Below are positions 7,798-16,320 of a stretch of 64,000 bases of DNA, piece after piece. The DNA is from Streptomyces sp. NRRL S-455 (lineage in GTDB: Bacteria > Actinomycetota > Actinomycetes > Streptomycetales > Streptomycetaceae). The notes under the pieces are model-generated. The model did no database searches. It was given only the letters and a program-made list of their open reading frames with translations, and was not told the DNA's origin. Positions within the stretch are counted from its first letter, which is position 1. The number at the start of each line of letters is the position of its first letter. Position numbers and translations under genes: made by a program. The stretch lies in NCBI RefSeq assembly GCF_000717875.1, contig NZ_JOCT01000011.1:248001-312000 (forward strand). The letters run 5' to 3'.

Positions 7798-8927
7798 GCG
7801 CGGCCCTCCAGGATTCCGCCGAGCGTCCGGTCGACCGTGCCGGTCGCGCTTCCGGCCTTCGGCACCTCGGGCAGGGAGTCGAACAGCTTCTTCAGCTCCG
7901 CGCAGTCCGGGTTCTTGCCGCCCTCGTCGCCGGTGGTCCTCAGCAGGGAGCACAGCAGGGCGGCGGGGTCCTGCGACTGCTGGGCGTTGTTGCGGGTGTC
8001 GAGGGTGCCGGCGGAGGCGTTGTAGGCGTTCTGCAGGTTCGACAGGCCCGTGGGGGCGACCTCCAACAGTTCCTCCAGCGCGGCGCGTTGGGTGACGAGC
8101 ACCTTGGTGACCTTGCTGAGGCCCCGCACGTTCGACGTCAGCGACGACTTGTTCTCCTTCACGAACTCCGAGACGTCGCCGAGGGCCGCGCCCAGGTGCT
8201 TGAGCGCCGCAGCGAGGTCCTTGCGCTCCGCGGCGAGCTGCTCCGCCACGTCGGCGAGGCTGTCGTTGAACGAGCGGACGCTCCGGTCGTCGGCCGCCAG
8301 CGCGGCCGTGAACACCTGGAGGTTCCGTACGGTGCCGAACAGGTCACCCCGTCCGTCGGACAGGGTGGTGACGGCCTGCGAGAGGTCCTCGACGGTCTGG
8401 TTGAGGTTCTCGCCCTGGCCTTCGAGGTTGTCCGCGCTCACGCCCAGCAGCCGCGACAGGGAGCCGTCCTTGTTCGCGCCCTTCGGGCCGAGCGCCTCGG
8501 AGGTGGTGTGCAGGCTGTCGAAGATCCGGTCCAGCTCGACGGGGACGGCCGTGCGCGACTCGGGGATGACGTCGCCGTCCCGCAGCACCGGGCCCTTCCG
8601 GTACACCGGCAGCAGCTGCACGTAACGGTCGCTGACCACCGAGGAGTTGATGATGGCGGCCTGAGCGTCGGCGGGCAGCTTGCGGCCCTCCTCGTACTCC
8701 AGCTCGACGCGCACCCGGCCGCCCTCCGGCGTGATCCGCTTGACCTCGCCGATACGGATGCCGAGGACGCGGACGTCCGAGCCGGGGTAGATGCCGACGG
8801 TGCGCGGGAAGTACGCCGTGACCCGGACGGTACCGGAGCGCGGCCACAGGGCGACGGCGAACGCGGCCAACACCGCGAGCACGGTGAGCAGTACCAGGGT
8901 GCGCCGGACGGATGAGCGCCTGGTCAT
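7794..8927 (-). CDS. Mce family protein, fourth (MceD position)
   Basis: A 377-residue member of the Mce hexamer: membrane anchor (LVLLTVLAVLAAFAVALWP), MCE domain (VRVTAYFPRTVGIYPGSDVR, GIRIGEVKRI), and an extended helical domain running to about residue 300 with regularly spaced Leu, Asn and Asp. A Cys pair near the C-terminus (LLCSLL and NPDCAEL) is present. Four-base ATGA overlaps on both sides place it in the middle of a translationally coupled array, as expected for proteins needed in equal amounts. Confidence 0.9.
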   Translation of the reverse strand: MTRRSSVRRTLVLLTVLAVLAAFAVALWPRSGTVRVTAYFPRTVGIYPGSDVRVLGIRIGEVKRITPEGGRVRVELEYEEGRKLPADAQAAIINSSVVSDRYVQLLPVYRKGPVLRDGDVIPESRTAVPVELDRIFDSLHTTSEALGPKGANKDGSLSRLLGVSADNLEGQGENLNQTVEDLSQAVTTLSDGRGDLFGTVRNLQVFTAALAADDRSVRSFNDSLADVAEQLAAERKDLAAALKHLGAALGDVSEFVKENKSSLTSNVRGLSKVTKVLVTQRAALEELLEVAPTGLSNLQNAYNASAGTLDTRNNAQQSQDPAALLCSLLRTTGDEGGKNPDCAELKKLFDSLPEVPKAGSATGTVDRTLGGILEGRA

Positions 8928-10027
8928 CGTGAGCCTCCCGTACGTGGCACCACCGGGGCGGCGACCAGGTTCTGGACGTAGGAGTCGAACCAGCGGCCGT
9001 TGCCGAGGGTGTTGCTGAAGACCCGGACATAGGGCGCGAGCAGCTTGACGCTGCGCTCCAGGCTCGCCTGGTTGCGTTCGAGCATCCTGACGAAGGTGTT
9101 GAGGTTCCTGAGTGCGGGCCCGATCTCCTTCCGGTTGTCGTCGACCAGGCCGGAGAGCTCGATGCCCAGCAGGGCGGAGCTCTTGAGCAGCTTGTGGATC
9201 GCGGCGCGCCGTTTGCTGATCTCCTTGAACAGCTTGTCGCCGTCCTTGACCAGCGCGGAGAAGTCCTTGGAGTGCGCGGCCAGTACCCCGGTGACGCCGT
9301 TGGCGTGGTCGAGGAGTTCCCGCAGTTCCTTGTCGCGCGAGGCCACCGTCCGGGAGATCCGTGACAGTCCTCTGATGGAGGCCCGGACCTCCGCGGGCGA
9401 GTCCTGGAAGGTGGTGGAGATGGTGTCCAGCGCCTTCGCGAGTTGCTCCGTGTCGACTTCCTCCGTGGTGGTCGTCAGGTCGCTGAACGCCTGTACGACG
9501 TCGTACGCGGACACCGTCCGCCGGAGCGGGATCTCGCTGCCCGGCCGCAGCCGCCCCGGCCCCTTCGGGTGCAGCGCCAGGTACTTCGCGCCGAGGATCG
9601 TCTTGACCCGGATGGAGGCCCCGGTGCCGGTGCCGAAGTCCGGGTCGTCCTTGACCTTGAAGGTCACCTTGACGTGGTCGCCGTCCAGATCGACGTCCTC
9701 GACCTTGCCGACCTTGACGCCGGCGATCCGCACCTCGTCGCCCGGCTTGAGGCCGCCCGCTTCGGAGAAGGCGGCGCTGTACGTCTCGCCGCCGCCGATG
9801 ACCGGCAGGCTGTCGGCGTTGAACGCGGCCACGGTCAGCAGCGCGAGGGCGGTGAGCCCGGCCGCGCCGACGACCACGGGGTTGCGGTCCCGGAACGGCT
9901 TCAGCCGCGGGCGGCCCGCCTTCCGGGGCAGTCTGATCCCCGGCAGCTTCGGTGGCAGGACGCGCACCTTCATCAGGGGCTCGGGGCGGCGGCGCCGCGT
10001 CCTGCGCGCCGCGATGCGGATCCTCAT
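8924..10027 (-). CDS. Mce family protein, third (MceC position)
   Basis: A 367-residue Mce protein. Starting at ATG 10027 gives an ATGA overlap with the upstream gene and a strongly basic cytoplasmic N-terminus (ARRTRRRRPEP). It is followed by an anchor helix (VVVGAAGLTALALLTVAAF), the MCE domain (YSAAFSEAGGLKPGDEVRIA, GVKVGKVEDVDL) and a helical domain to about residue 300. A second in-frame ATG 18 codons later (MKVRVLPP) is possible but would break the overlap pattern seen across the operon. Its role is as one of six non-identical subunits of the lipid channel. Confidence 0.9.
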   Translation of the reverse strand: MRIRIAARRTRRRRPEPLMKVRVLPPKLPGIRLPRKAGRPRLKPFRDRNPVVVGAAGLTALALLTVAAFNADSLPVIGGGETYSAAFSEAGGLKPGDEVRIAGVKVGKVEDVDLDGDHVKVTFKVKDDPDFGTGTGASIRVKTILGAKYLALHPKGPGRLRPGSEIPLRRTVSAYDVVQAFSDLTTTTEEVDTEQLAKALDTISTTFQDSPAEVRASIRGLSRISRTVASRDKELRELLDHANGVTGVLAAHSKDFSALVKDGDKLFKEISKRRAAIHKLLKSSALLGIELSGLVDDNRKEIGPALRNLNTFVRMLERNQASLERSVKLLAPYVRVFSNTLGNGRWFDSYVQNLVAAPVVPRTGGSR

Positions 10028-11061
10028 GCGCCGCACCTCGCCCGCGCCACGTGGAACTCGGGGCTGAGCACCTGCTTCGTCTTCGGCAGCACGATCCGTC
10101 CGTCGAAGTCGCAGAGGTAGAAGTTGAACCACGAGCCGTAGGACGCCGTCCCCGTCAGCTCGTTGAGCTTGTTCGGCAGCCGCTTCAGCACGCCCTCCAC
10201 GGTCTTCTCGTTCCTGTTCAGCGTTCCGGTGACCTCGCCGAGACCGGCGATGTCGTCCTTCAGCGGCGGGCGGGCGTCGTGCAGCAGCCCCGACGTGGCC
10301 TCCGTGAGGTCGCCGATGCTGACCAGGGACTCCCCGATGGGCTTGCGGTCGGCGGACAGTCCGGAGATCACCCGCCGCAACTGCTTGAGCAACCCGGAGA
10401 AGCGGGCGCCGCGCCGGTCGAGGGTCTTCAGTACGGAGTTGAGGTTGTCGATCACGGAGCCGATCAGCTCGTCGCGGTCGGCGAGCGTCGTGGTGAGCGA
10501 CGCCGTGTGCGCGAGCAGGCTGTTCACGGTGCCGCCCTCGCCCTGCAGGGTCTTGATGATCTCGGTGGCGAGCTGGTTGACGTCGCTGGGGCTCAGCGCG
10601 GCGAACAGCGGCTTGAAGCCGTTCAGCAGCGCGTTGAGGTCCAGCGCGGGCTGGGTGCGGGACAGCGGGATGGTGCCGCCGGGCCGCAGCCGGGTGCTGT
10701 CACCGGCGCCCTCGGTGAGCGCGATGTACCGCTGCCCGACCAGGTTCCGGTAGCGGACGACCGCGCCGGTGCTGGTGAGCAGCGGGCGGTCCGCGGTGAC
10801 CGTGAAGGTGACCTCGGCCAGCGTCCGGTCCTTGATCCGGATGCCTTCGACCTCGCCGACCCGCACCCCGGCCACGCGGATGTCGTCGCCCTCCTCAAGG
10901 CCGGTCACATCGCTGAACACCGCCCGGTAGGTGTCCTTCGGCGCGAAGGAGATGTTGACGATGGTGGCGGCGAGCAGGGCCGTCGCCAGGATCGTGACCA
11001 GCGCGAAGAGGGCGAACTTGGCCAGCGGGGCGGCGGCTTGACGTGCTCCTTGGTTCCTCAT
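10024..11061 (-). CDS. Mce family protein, second (MceB position)
   Basis: A 345-residue Mce subunit: short basic N-terminus, anchor (FALFALVTILATALLAATIV), MCE domain (YRAVFSDVTGLEEGDDIRVA, GVRVGEVEGIRI), then a helical region and a conserved C-terminal stretch (GSWFNFYLCDFDGRIVLP) that is shared by MceB proteins. The start ATG 11061 and both flanking stops form ATGA overlaps. Unlike the fifth gene it has no lipobox. Confidence 0.9.
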   Translation of the reverse strand: MRNQGARQAAAPLAKFALFALVTILATALLAATIVNISFAPKDTYRAVFSDVTGLEEGDDIRVAGVRVGEVEGIRIKDRTLAEVTFTVTADRPLLTSTGAVVRYRNLVGQRYIALTEGAGDSTRLRPGGTIPLSRTQPALDLNALLNGFKPLFAALSPSDVNQLATEIIKTLQGEGGTVNSLLAHTASLTTTLADRDELIGSVIDNLNSVLKTLDRRGARFSGLLKQLRRVISGLSADRKPIGESLVSIGDLTEATSGLLHDARPPLKDDIAGLGEVTGTLNRNEKTVEGVLKRLPNKLNELTGTASYGSWFNFYLCDFDGRIVLPKTKQVLSPEFHVARARCGA

Positions 11062-12314
11062 GCGACGCTCACCGCCGTCCCCCGGGCCAGCGGGCCGAAC
11101 AGCAGGGTCGCGACGGGCGGCACCTCGTCCGCCGGTACGTCCATGACGGGGGCCACGAGCGAGCCCACGGCCCGCTGCTCGGCCTCGGTGGCGGACACCT
11201 TGACACCTCCGGGCAGAGCGCCGCCCGAGCTACCGGGCGACGTACCGTCGTTGAGTTTCGTGTGCGGGGCGGGCACCTGCGGCCGGGGCAGGCCCCGGCA
11301 GTCGGGCCCGGACCGCTCGGCGTACCGCGGCTCCTCGCCGGGCTCGTACGCGGCCTGCGGGCGTACGACCTCCAGCGTGATCCGCATCCGGCCGCCCCGG
11401 AACGCCTCCTCGGACACCTTCTCCTGCCGGACCAGGCCGTCGAGGAGGCAGGGGTACTCGGGTGAGTAGCGGGCGAACAGCTCCAGGGTGGGCCGGGAGA
11501 CCCGGCCCAGCGTGATCAGCCGGTCGCCGTTCGCGTCGAAGAAGTCCTCACCGGTGTCCGCGACGGTCGCCGTGGAGCGGAGCGCCGCGGCCAGCCGGTC
11601 CTCCTTCTCGACGATGGTGCGGCTGGTGGTGACCGTGTTCCGCAGGATCCGCATCAGGTCGGGCGCCGCGTCCCCGTAGACCTCGGCGACGTCGGCGAAG
11701 CGCGCGATGTCCTCCTTGAGGGACGGCAGATGCGGGTTGAGGCGGCGCAGATAGCTCTCGACGCGGGTGAGGTTGTCGCCGATCCGGTCGCCGCGTCCCT
11801 CCAGCGCGGTGGCGAACGCCGAGAGGGTGGCGTTCAGTTCGGCCGGCTCGACCGTGCGCAGCAGCGGCAGCAGGTCGTTCAGCAACCGCTGGAGTTCCAT
11901 GCCGGCTTTCGTGCGGTCCTGGGTGATGACGTCCCCGGCGCGGATGGGCCGGGCCGCGGAACCGGGCGGCGGCACGAGGTCGACGTACTTCTCGCCGAAC
12001 AGCGTCTTGGGCAGCAGCCGGGCGTGCACGTCGGACGGGATGAACGCGACGTGCTCCGGCTTGAGCGCGATGTCGAGGGTCGCCTTCTCGCCGTCCGCGC
12101 GCACCGAGCGCACCTCGCCGACCAGCAGCCCCCGCAGCTTGACGTCGGCGCGCGGATCGAGCTGGTTGCCGAGGCTGCCGGCCTCCAGGGTGATGCGCAC
12201 CACCGGGGTGAACGCCTGCTGGTAGACGGCCACGGCGAGCGACAGCAGCAGCGCCAGCACCGCCAGGAAGGCGACGCCGTACAGCCGGAGCCTCAGCACT
12301 CTCGTTGCTCTCAT
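11058..12314 (-). CDS. Mce family protein, first (MceA position)
   Basis: A 418-residue Mce subunit with an N-terminal anchor (VAFLAVLALLLSLAVAVYQQ), the MCE domain (VVRITLEAGSLGNQLDPRAD, LRGLLVGEVRSV), and a helical region continuing through about residue 300. The conserved MceA-type segment LELFARYSPEYPCLLDGLV follows, then a Ser/Gly/Pro-rich tail. It starts 5 bases after the second YrbE gene, the only non-overlapping junction in the mce part of the operon besides the YrbE pair. Confidence 0.92.
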   Translation of the reverse strand: MRATRVLRLRLYGVAFLAVLALLLSLAVAVYQQAFTPVVRITLEAGSLGNQLDPRADVKLRGLLVGEVRSVRADGEKATLDIALKPEHVAFIPSDVHARLLPKTLFGEKYVDLVPPPGSAARPIRAGDVITQDRTKAGMELQRLLNDLLPLLRTVEPAELNATLSAFATALEGRGDRIGDNLTRVESYLRRLNPHLPSLKEDIARFADVAEVYGDAAPDLMRILRNTVTTSRTIVEKEDRLAAALRSTATVADTGEDFFDANGDRLITLGRVSRPTLELFARYSPEYPCLLDGLVRQEKVSEEAFRGGRMRITLEVVRPQAAYEPGEEPRYAERSGPDCRGLPRPQVPAPHTKLNDGTSPGSSGGALPGGVKVSATEAEQRAVGSLVAPVMDVPADEVPPVATLLFGPLARGTAVSVA

Positions 12315-12319
12315 CGGTC

Positions 12320-13123
12320 TCACCCCGCGATCCGTACGGTCGTGTTGGCGCCCCAGATCGCGAGGCTGAGGAAGAAGTCCAGGACGTTGATGGCGACGAT
12401 CGAGGTCCGCACCGCACGGCCCACGGCGACGCCGACCCCGGCGGGTCCGCCGCTGGCGTAGTAGCCGTAGTAGCAGTGCACCAGGATGATCAGTACGGCG
12501 AAGACGATCACCTTGCCGAAGGACCACAGCACGTCGACGGGCGGCAGGTACTGCTGGAAGTAGTGGTCGTAGGTGCCGGTCGACTGCCCGTAGTAGACGG
12601 TGGTGATGGTGCGGGCGGCGAGGTAGGAGGAGAGCAGGCCGATCACGTACAGCGGGATCACGGCGACGAAACCGGCGATCATCCTGGTGGTCACCAGGAA
12701 CGGCAGGGAGGGCACGCCCATCACCTCAAGGGCGTCGGTCTCCTCACTGATCCGCATCGCTCCGAGCTGTGCGGTGAACCCGGCGCCGACCGTGGCGGAC
12801 AGGGCGAGCCCGGCCACCAGCGGGGCGATCTCCCGGGTGTTGAAGTACGCCGACAGGAAGGCCACGAAGTTGGAGGTGCCGAGCTGGTTGAGGGCCGCGT
12901 AGCCCTGGAGGCCCACCTCGGTGCCGGTGAAGAACGACAGGAAGGCGATGACGCCGACGGTGCCGCCGACGACGGCCAGCGCTCCGCGCCCGAAGCTCAC
13001 CTCGGCGAGCAGCCGGACGATCTCCTTCTTGTAGCGGCGCAGGGTGCGGCCCGTCCACGCCAGCGAGCGGCCGTAGAAGGAGAGCTGGGTGCCCAGCTCC
13101 TCCAGACGTTGCAACAGCGCCAT
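12320..13123 (-). CDS. YrbE/MlaE-type ABC permease (second permease of Mce system)
   Basis: A 267-residue inner-membrane permease of the MlaE/YrbE family. About five to six hydrophobic segments are visible (for example VVGGTVGVIAFLSFF, IAPLVAGLALSATVGAGF and LILVHCYYGYYASGG), with the family EExD-like loop MRISEETDALEVMGVPSLPF that contacts the ATPase. It forms the membrane platform with the preceding YrbE protein. It is separated from that gene by 3 bases and from mceA by 5. Actinobacterial Mce loci carry two such permeases, so the complement is complete. Confidence 0.92.
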   Translation of the reverse strand: MALLQRLEELGTQLSFYGRSLAWTGRTLRRYKKEIVRLLAEVSFGRGALAVVGGTVGVIAFLSFFTGTEVGLQGYAALNQLGTSNFVAFLSAYFNTREIAPLVAGLALSATVGAGFTAQLGAMRISEETDALEVMGVPSLPFLVTTRMIAGFVAVIPLYVIGLLSSYLAARTITTVYYGQSTGTYDHYFQQYLPPVDVLWSFGKVIVFAVLIILVHCYYGYYASGGPAGVGVAVGRAVRTSIVAINVLDFFLSLAIWGANTTVRIAG

Positions 13124-13126
13124 GCC

Positions 13127-13897
13127 TCAGCCCCTCTGCGGAACGACTTGGAAGTACACGGCGGTCATCACGAAGTTCGTCACGAACAGCAACATGAAGG
13201 TGATCACCACGGACTGGTTGACCGCGTCGCCCACGCCCTTGGGGCCGCCTTTCGCCGTGAGCCCCTTGTAGGAGGCGACGATCCCGGCGATCGCCCCGAA
13301 CACCAGCGCCTTCACCTCCGCCGCCCACAGGTCGGAGAGCTGGGCGAGGGTGGTGAACGAGGCCAGGTACGCGCCGGGCGTGCCGTTCTGGAGGATCACG
13401 TTGAAGAAGTAGCCGCCGGCCACGCCCACGACCGACACCAGGCCGTTGAGCAGCACGGCCACCACCATGGAGGCCAGTACCCGGGGTACGACGAGGCGGT
13501 GGATCGGGTCGATGCCGAGCACCTGCATGGCGTCGATCTCGTCCCTGATCTTGCGCGCTCCGAGGTCCGCGCAGATCGCGGTGCCACCCGCGCCCGCGAT
13601 CAGCAGCGCGGTGACGATCGGCGAGGCCTCCCGCAGCACGGCCAGGACGGACGCGGCACCCGCGAAGGACTGGGCGCCGAGCTGCCGGGTCAGGCTGCCG
13701 ATCTGCAGGGCGATGACCGCCCCGAAGGGGATCGACACCAGGGCCGTGGGCAGGATGGTGACGCTCGCGACGAACCACGCCTGCTGGATGAACTCCCGCG
13801 CCTGGAACGGCCGCCGGGGTATCGTCCGCACGACGTCCAGCGCCATCGCGAACAGGTTGCCCGAGTGCCGCAGCGCTCCGGTCGGCGACAGGCTCAC
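13127..13897 (-). CDS. YrbE/MlaE-type ABC permease (first permease of Mce system)
   Basis: A 256-residue permease paralogous to the next gene. The conserved coupling loop is GARKIRDEIDAMQVLGIDPI near residue 120, matching the family pattern (E.DA..V.G.DP). Hydrophobic segments include ASVTILPTALVSIPFGAVIA, MVVAVLLNGLVSVVGVAGG and FMLLFVTNFVMTAVYFQ. The GTG start forms a 4-base GTGA overlap with the ATPase gene. Together the ATPase and the two YrbE proteins form the energised core of a lipid or sterol importer. Confidence 0.92.
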   Translation of the reverse strand: MSLSPTGALRHSGNLFAMALDVVRTIPRRPFQAREFIQQAWFVASVTILPTALVSIPFGAVIALQIGSLTRQLGAQSFAGAASVLAVLREASPIVTALLIAGAGGTAICADLGARKIRDEIDAMQVLGIDPIHRLVVPRVLASMVVAVLLNGLVSVVGVAGGYFFNVILQNGTPGAYLASFTTLAQLSDLWAAEVKALVFGAIAGIVASYKGLTAKGGPKGVGDAVNQSVVITFMLLFVTNFVMTAVYFQVVPQRG

Positions 13898-14823
13898 GCT
13901 CCGGCCACCTCCTTCTCGTGCAGCGCGGCCTCGCGTCTCGCGATCGCCTGCCAGCGGGGCGGGCGGGTGATGCCCGGGCCCGGCAGCAGGCGTGGGGTCA
14001 GCTCCTGCGCAGGCGACCTGTCGGTGAGCTGCGCCAGCTCCTGCTCGACCTGCGCGGCGTCCTTCTCCTCCGCCATCCCGATCGGCCCCTGCATGCGGCC
14101 GTTCAGGAACTGGCGTACGACGGGCTCGTCGCTGGTCAGCAGCTTCTCCCGCGGGCCGAACATGACCAGCTCACGCCGGAACAGCAGTCCGATGTTGTCC
14201 GGCACCTGGCGGGCCGAGGCGATGTCGTGCGTGACGATCAGGAAGGTGGCGTCGATCTGCGCGTTGAGGTCGACGATCAGCTGGTTGAGGTAGGCGACGC
14301 GCACCGGGTCGAGGCCCGAGTCGGGCTCGTCGAAGAGGATGATCTCGGGGTCCAGCACCAGGGCCCGTGCCAGCCCGGCCCGCTTGCGCATACCGCCGGA
14401 GATCTCGCCGGGCAGCTTCCCCTCCGCGCCGATCAGCCCGACCATGTCCATCTTCTCCAGCACGATGCGCCGGATCTGGCTCTCGGACTTGCGGGTGTGC
14501 TCGCGCAGCGGGAAGGCGATGTTGTCGTACAGGTTCATCGAGCCGAACAGCGCGCCGTCCTGGAACAGCACACCGAACAGCTTCCGCACCTCGTACAGGT
14601 CGTGCTCACGGAGCTTGGTGATGTCCCGGCCCTGGATCGTGATGGAACCGCGTTCCGGCTTCAGCAGCCCGACGAGCGTCTTGAGGAACACCGACTTGCC
14701 CGTGCCCGAGGGGCCGAGCATGACCGATACCTCCCCGGCGGGCAGCGTCAGCGAGACGTCCTGCCAGATGACCTGGTGACCGAAGGACTTGGTCAGCCCT
14801 TCCACACAGATCTCGACACCCAT
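13894..14823 (-). CDS. ABC transporter ATPase of the Mce system (Mkl/MlaF type)
   Basis: A 309-residue nucleotide-binding protein. Walker A is GPSGTGKS near residue 38, the signature is ISGGMRKRAGLARAL (the MlaF/Mkl variant of LSGGQ), and Walker B is EIILFDEPDSGLDP with the catalytic Glu. The extra C-terminal 60 residues are typical of Mkl proteins. ATG 14823 is preferred over an in-frame GTG three codons earlier because that GTG directly abuts AAGG, whereas the ATG has 9 bases spacing. In mycobacteria Mkl is unlinked to mce operons; here it is the first gene of the operon, so all parts are co-expressed. Confidence 0.92.
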   Translation of the reverse strand: MGVEICVEGLTKSFGHQVIWQDVSLTLPAGEVSVMLGPSGTGKSVFLKTLVGLLKPERGSITIQGRDITKLREHDLYEVRKLFGVLFQDGALFGSMNLYDNIAFPLREHTRKSESQIRRIVLEKMDMVGLIGAEGKLPGEISGGMRKRAGLARALVLDPEIILFDEPDSGLDPVRVAYLNQLIVDLNAQIDATFLIVTHDIASARQVPDNIGLLFRRELVMFGPREKLLTSDEPVVRQFLNGRMQGPIGMAEEKDAAQVEQELAQLTDRSPAQELTPRLLPGPGITRPPRWQAIARREAALHEKEVAGA

Positions 14824-14978
14824 CCGGTCCACCCTTCAGCCGTGGAGCAGCTCCGACATCTGCTCTACGGGGAGGGGCGGGGTGTCCGTCGCGAGATGGC
14901 CGATTTTTTTCGGACGGGTTTCCGGACGGGGTCACGGAGAGGCCGCGGAGGGGCTCGCGGACGGCTGTGCGGACGGCC

Positions 14979-16082
14979 TTATGAGCCGGACGGCCCGACG
15001 GAGGCGCCCGGAGCCGGCGACAACGACGGCACCGGCGACACGGGTGTCACCGAGGGAACGGCAGACTGGCGTGGCACATCTGACACATCCGGTGCATCAG
15101 TCATATTCGGAATGTCTGATGTATCCGGCAGCTCGGGCGCGTCCGGGACCTCGGGAACCTCAAGGACCTCAGAAACCTCGGGCGTCGGCAGTCCCGGAAG
15201 TGAGGGCACCGAGGCCGCGGGCAAGGGCGGCACGGACAGTGGCAGCACCGATCCGCCGGTCGCGGCTCCCGCCGGACGGCCGCCGGGAGCCGCCGACGCC
15301 GACGCGCGCGACTCCTGCGGACGCCGCACCCCACCGTCCCGGTCGGGCGTGAGCGCCTCCGATGGCCCGGACACGGAGGCCCGCGGTGCCGGACCGTCCC
15401 CGCTCCCGCCGCCGCTGCCGTCGAGCGCGTACGGCAGCACGAACCCCGCCACCGCCAGGGTCGCCGCCGTCGAGGCGACGGCCACGGCCTGGGCCCTCCC
15501 GCCTCCGCGCGGCCGTCCGCGCCCGAGCAGGAACAGCACCACCCCGAGCGTCCCGGCCAGCGAGGCGCGCAACGTCCGCCGGGCCCGGGCGAGCAACGAC
15601 TCGACCGTCCGATAGCTCAGCCCCATCTGCACGGCGACCTGGCCGACGTCCAGGTCCTCGGACTTCAGTCGCAGCGCCTCCGCCTGCCGGGCGGGCAGCT
15701 CCCCGCTGCGCACGGCCAGCCACTTCGCCTCGGCCCGGTCGCACACCGCCTCCTCGACGGGCACCGGGCCCGGAGCGACCAGCGTGGGGCTGGTGCGCAC
15801 CTCGGCCTCGCGGTTGACCTGCCGGTACCGGTCGACGCACAGCCGCATGGTGACGGTCGTGAGCCAGGCGCCGAGGCGATCGTCGTCGAGGTCGGGGCGC
15901 TCGGCGGCACGCAGCATCGCCTCGTGCACGGCGTCCTCGGCGTCCTCCTGGCTCATCGACCTGCGCCGGGCCACCTTGAGCAACTGCTCACGGTGGCCCC
16001 ACATGCGCTGCCAACGGTCGTGGTCCGACTCCGTCCCAGCAGCTATGGCCGCCTCTGTCTCAGCAGGCATGTCCGTCGCCAT
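14979..16082 (-). CDS. Sigma-70 family (ECF-like) sigma factor with membrane-spanning low-complexity tail
   Basis: A 367-residue protein. Residues about 25-90 form sigma region 2 (MSQEDAEDAVHEAMLRAAER, WLTTVTMRLCVDRYR), and about 125-175 region 4 with a helix-turn-helix (LDVGQVAVQMGLSYRTVESL). Unlike ordinary ECF factors it continues with one or two hydrophobic segments (LAGTLGVVLFLLG and AVASTAATLAVAGFVLPYAL) and a tail of about 150 residues of Ser/Pro/Val repeats (VLEVPEVPDAPELPDTSDIP). The start ATG 16082 follows AAGGGG with normal spacing. It reads toward the mce operon, 156 bases upstream of the ATPase start, so it may control or be expressed with it. The fusion of sigma domains to a membrane anchor suggests membrane sequestration. 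Confidence 0.85.
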   Translation of the reverse strand: MATDMPAETEAAIAAGTESDHDRWQRMWGHREQLLKVARRRSMSQEDAEDAVHEAMLRAAERPDLDDDRLGAWLTTVTMRLCVDRYRQVNREAEVRTSPTLVAPGPVPVEEAVCDRAEAKWLAVRSGELPARQAEALRLKSEDLDVGQVAVQMGLSYRTVESLLARARRTLRASLAGTLGVVLFLLGRGRPRGGGRAQAVAVASTAATLAVAGFVLPYALDGSGGGSGDGPAPRASVSGPSEALTPDRDGGVRRPQESRASASAAPGGRPAGAATGGSVLPLSVPPLPAASVPSLPGLPTPEVSEVLEVPEVPDAPELPDTSDIPNMTDAPDVSDVPRQSAVPSVTPVSPVPSLSPAPGASVGPSGS

Positions 16083-16320
16083 GAGGACCCCTTCGTGCTC
16101 ACTCCGCCGTCTCGTGCTGTCCGGCGGGGGCCGACATTACCGCCCGGTATACCTGGTTGTGGAGAGGGACGGGCGCATCGTGTCCGCACCGTTGCTGGTC
16201 AGCGCCCTCCCATATGCTGAGCTCACACCCCGGGCCAACGCTCGGTCGTGCATGATCAGAGCGAGCCCCTCGACCGCCCATCGCGCGGCGGGGAGGCGAC
16301 ACGCTGATCAGATAAGGGAG

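Noticed and set aside
14897..14912. The T7 run upstream of the mce ATPase gene as a terminator tail
   Set aside because: No stable stem directly precedes it on either strand.
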